Below the pieces are notes generated by a model, which searched no databases, was not told the DNA's origin, and was given only the letters and a program-made list of their open reading frames with translations. The translations under genes and the position numbers were made by a program. Below are positions 41,627 to 44,261 of a DNA stretch of 44,261 bases, in pieces (within the stretch, counting starts at the first letter, position 1; each line of letters starts with the position of its first letter). Source of the stretch: Aureisphaera galaxeae (GTDB taxonomy: Bacteria; Bacteroidota; Bacteroidia; Flavobacteriales; Flavobacteriaceae); the NCBI RefSeq assembly GCF_028561275.1, contig NZ_JAQQTF010000008.1, forward strand, positions 1-44,261, in the 5' to 3' direction.

Positions 41627-44261
41627 ATGAAGAATCTAAAATTACTATTCTTATTCGTTATCCTTTCCTACGCCACCAACACAGTGGCTCAGGTAAGTAT
41701 TGGAAGTCCAGCACCCGACGAATCGGCACAGTTGGACATTGTTGCATTGGACAAGGGATTGTTAATTCCCCGTGTAGCATTGCAAAGTACAACGGACGTG
41801 ACCACCATCACCAACGGGAATGTAAATAGCCTTTTGGTGTATGCGACGGTTACCGTCAACGACATTCGCCCCGGTTACTATTATTGGCAAGACAATAAGT
41901 GGCAACGCGTGGTAAATGGAGATGATGTGGCACTGTTCGAAACGTTGACCATACTTGCCTTAAACGACAATGGGTATACCCTCGAGTATACAGATGAAGA
42001 TGGGAACCTTACACAGATCGATCTGCAGCAAGTCATCGATAATTTCGAGACACTGACCGTACTGGGGCTCAATGCAGATGGATTTACTTTAGAGTATACC
42101 GATGAAAACGGGGATCTCACTCAGATCAACCTGCAACAGGTCATCGATAATTTCGAGACGCTTACAAGCATTAGTATCGACCCTACGGCAGGTACTATTA
42201 CCTATTTGGATGAAGATGGGAATGCTACGGTAATGGATGTGGCCGCATTGGTCGATCTTCATGAAACATTAACAACATTAACGGACAATGGTGATGGCAC
42301 CATGACCTATGTAGATGAAGACGGAAACCCTACCATCATCGATCTGGCCACCATCATCGACAACTTTGAGACGGTGACCAACTTGGTAGACAATGGAGAC
42401 GGTACAATCTCTTATACCAATGAGGACGGAACGGTACAGACCATCGATATCGCCAATATGGTGGATACTTTCGAGACCTTAACGACCTTGACTGACAATG
42501 GTGATGGCACCATGACCTATGTAGACGAGGATGGGAACTCCACGGTTATCAATCTCGCTACGATCATCGACAACTTTGAGACGGTGACCAACCTCGTTGA
42601 TAATGGAGACGGTACAATCTCTTATACCAATGAGGACGGAACGGTACAGACCATCGATATCGCCAATATGGTGGACACCTTCGAGACCCTGACAACATTA
42701 ACAGACAATGGTGATGGGACTATAACCTATGTGGATGAAGACGGAAACTCAACCACTATTGATCTAGCAACGATCATAGATAACTTCGAGACATTAACTA
42801 GCATTAGCATTGATGCAGCAGGAGGGACCATTACCTATATAGACGAGGACGGTAACTCCACCGTATTGGATGTAGCGGCCCTTGTAGACCTAAATGAGAC
42901 CCTAACCAGTCTTACCGATAATGGAGATGGAACCATTACCTATGTGGATGAAGACGGAAACTCAACCACTATTGATCTAGCAACGATCATAGATAACTTC
43001 GAGACATTGACCAGCATCAGCATCGATGCAGCAGGAGGGACCATTACCTATATAGACGAGGATGGTAACTCCACCGTATTGGATGTAGCGGCCCTTGTAG
43101 ACCTAAATGAGACCCTAACCAGTCTTACCGATAATGGAGATGGAACCATTACCTATTTAGACGAAGATGGAACTCCAACCGTAATCAATCTAGATATGAT
43201 CATAGATGATTACGAAACATTAACTACCATAAGTATCGATTCGGCAACAGGGACCATTACCTATGTAGATGAAGATGGAATCGCCACCACTTTAGATGTT
43301 GGGGATTTGGTAGATGTTCAAGAGACCTTAACCAGTCTTACCGATAATGGCGATGGAACGGTGACCTATGTGGACGAGGACAACAACCCTACGACCATCG
43401 ATCTGGCCACCATCATCGACAATTTTGAAACGGTAACCAACCTTGTAGATAATGGAGACGGAACGATCTCCTATACCAATGAGGACGGCACAGTTCAGAC
43501 TATCGATATAGAGGCCATTGCTAATACTTCAGTAGTAACGCAAACAGTGACCACAGGAAACGAGATTGCCACGCATAATGATGGTGCAGGAAATGTAGTG
43601 CCTATTTTGGAAACTATTACAAGTCTTACTGACAATGGAGACGGGACTTTTAGTTATACCTCGGAGGATGGAACAGTAGTAACCTTCGATGCTAAAACCT
43701 CGGTAGTGGTTTCATTGCTTGCTGGTGGTTCTCCTCAAGGAAATCCAATTGCAACCCACGATGACGGATCAGGTACAATTGTTACCATTTATGAATCTTT
43801 TACCACTCTCGTCGACAACGGCGACGGTACAATCACATATTTTGGTGAAGGTAATATTCCTTATACGATCAATTTAGCTACCATCATCGACAATTTTGAA
43901 ACCGTAACCAACCTTGTGGACAACGGTGACGGTACCATTTCCTATACCAATGAGGATGGAACAGTCCAAACAGTGGACATCGGAGCTATTGTAATGACCT
44001 TCGAGACCACTTCGACCATGATGGACAATGGAGACGGCACATACACCTATACGGATGAGGACGGTAACACCACGGTTATCGACATCCCAGGGAACGAAAC
44101 GATCACAAACTTGGTGGACAACGGTGATGGGACGATCACCTATACCAATGAGGCGGGCGTGGCCCAAACGGTCGACATCGCTGCCATTGTGGTGGCCTTC
44201 GAGACGACTTCTACCATAGTTGACAATGGAGACGGGACCTATACCTATACGGATGAGGACG
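41627..44261 (+). CDS. Large Asp-rich tandem-repeat surface protein, partial (C-terminus outside window)
   Basis: The frame is open from the ATG at 41627 to the right edge (878 codons). Signal peptide 1-22 (ending TVAQ). Residues 23-105 form a head found at the N-terminus of many Bacteroidota fibre-like proteins: VSIGSPAPDESAQLDIVALD, GLLIPRVALQSTTD, LLVYATV, GYYYWQDNKWQRV. From about residue 105 come 21 tandem units of about 35 residues with the pattern TLTxLxDNGDGTxTYxDEDG and a tail like TIDLATIIDNFE. Units 15 and 16 carry an inserted TGNEIATHNDG / QGNPIATHDDG block. The DNGDG and DEDG loops look able to bind calcium. It is most likely a long secreted or cell-surface filament or adhesin; the C-terminal anchor is off-window. 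Confidence 0.88.
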   Translation, partial: MKNLKLLFLFVILSYATNTVAQVSIGSPAPDESAQLDIVALDKGLLIPRVALQSTTDVTTITNGNVNSLLVYATVTVNDIRPGYYYWQDNKWQRVVNGDDVALFETLTILALNDNGYTLEYTDEDGNLTQIDLQQVIDNFETLTVLGLNADGFTLEYTDENGDLTQINLQQVIDNFETLTSISIDPTAGTITYLDEDGNATVMDVAALVDLHETLTTLTDNGDGTMTYVDEDGNPTIIDLATIIDNFETVTNLVDNGDGTISYTNEDGTVQTIDIANMVDTFETLTTLTDNGDGTMTYVDEDGNSTVINLATIIDNFETVTNLVDNGDGTISYTNEDGTVQTIDIANMVDTFETLTTLTDNGDGTITYVDEDGNSTTIDLATIIDNFETLTSISIDAAGGTITYIDEDGNSTVLDVAALVDLNETLTSLTDNGDGTITYVDEDGNSTTIDLATIIDNFETLTSISIDAAGGTITYIDEDGNSTVLDVAALVDLNETLTSLTDNGDGTITYLDEDGTPTVINLDMIIDDYETLTTISIDSATGTITYVDEDGIATTLDVGDLVDVQETLTSLTDNGDGTVTYVDEDNNPTTIDLATIIDNFETVTNLVDNGDGTISYTNEDGTVQTIDIEAIANTSVVTQTVTTGNEIATHNDGAGNVVPILETITSLTDNGDGTFSYTSEDGTVVTFDAKTSVVVSLLAGGSPQGNPIATHDDGSGTIVTIYESFTTLVDNGDGTITYFGEGNIPYTINLATIIDNFETVTNLVDNGDGTISYTNEDGTVQTVDIGAIVMTFETTSTMMDNGDGTYTYTDEDGNTTVIDIPGNETITNLVDNGDGTITYTNEAGVAQTVDIAAIVVAFETTSTIVDNGDGTYTYTDED
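41940..44261 (+). repeat. Coding tandem repeats (about 105 bp; higher-order 210-213 bp)
   Basis: Twenty-one units, the last cut by the window edge. Two kinds of higher-order pair are almost identical at DNA level: about 42371-42480 and about 42581-42690 (period 210 bp, TNLVDNGDGTISY type plus TTLTDNGDGTMTY type), and about 42801-43013 and 43014-43170 (period 213 bp, SISIDAAGGTITY type plus SLTDNGDGTITY type). The reading frame is kept throughout, so copy number can change without a frameshift. Confidence 0.9.

Noticed and set aside
41940-44261. CRISPR-like regular repeats
   Set aside because: The repeats are contiguous, about 105 bp long, without unique spacers, and keep one reading frame; they encode protein repeats.

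Overview
The window reads as a chromosome segment of a member of the Bacteroidota, almost certainly family Flavobacteriaceae; the genus cannot be told from sequence alone. The evidence is type IX secretion (T9SS) C-terminal sorting domains on several secreted proteins, two SusC-like or siderophore-type TonB receptors with N-terminal carboxypeptidase-regulatory domains, a rpmB-rpmG-DUF4295-ftsY cluster, a propeller-type LytS sensor, lipoproteins with a lipobox Cys, -7 boxes of the Bacteroidota type TAnnTTTG upstream of many genes, and an almost complete lack of Shine-Dalgarno sequences.

Layout. 1-1715 (-) is the N-terminal part of a secreted HYR/C-type-lectin protein that runs off the left edge. 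1902-5179 holds htpG (-) and a fabH-type ketoacyl synthase (+). 5520-8057 (-) is a TonB-linked outer-membrane barrel. 8419-10212 holds a CoA-binding protein and a sodium/solute symporter, convergent and overlapping at their 3' ends. 10318-17638 is a tandem trio of T9SS-exported BNR (Asp-box) propeller proteins, each with its own terminator. 17723-20918 is recR, a family 2 glycosyltransferase and a branched-chain-type 2-oxoacid dehydrogenase E2. 20915-24577 holds a secreted glutaredoxin-like protein (-) and, from a nearly symmetrical divergent promoter region, an exonuclease-FAH-HPt-cinA operon. 24654-26458 is rpmB-rpmG-DUF4295 followed by ftsY. 26592-32151 holds rimO, an alpha/beta hydrolase, a BNR-like lipoprotein with a CxCC motif, a YdjM-type membrane hydrolase interrupted by an in-frame TGA, and a family 1 glycosyltransferase. 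32162-37705 (-) encodes a TPR lipoprotein, a TonB receptor and an FG-GAP/UnbV T9SS protein. 37956-41129 is a one-piece sensor kinase (propeller, Y_Y_Y, LytS-type kinase) with no adjacent response regulator. 41627-44261 is the start of a very large Asp-rich repeat surface protein that runs off the right edge.

Taken together the window alternates housekeeping blocks (htpG, recR, E2, cinA, ribosomal proteins, ftsY, rimO) with envelope and surface modules (T9SS cargo, TonB receptors, adhesins, glycosyltransferases). No phage, insertion sequence, CRISPR array, tRNA or rRNA was found. The least ordinary structures are: intergenic spacers between 26.45 and 30.9 kb built almost wholly from degenerate 7-bp repeats that run from stop codon to start codon; a nonsense codon inside the YdjM-like gene whose original reading frame continues to one of those arrays; a C-type lectin domain inserted inside a HYR domain; a terminator whose loop carries the next gene's -33 box; and the orphan LytS sensor placed next to the repeat adhesin. 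None of these amounts to a clearly new system; the heptamer spacers are the best candidate for something undescribed.
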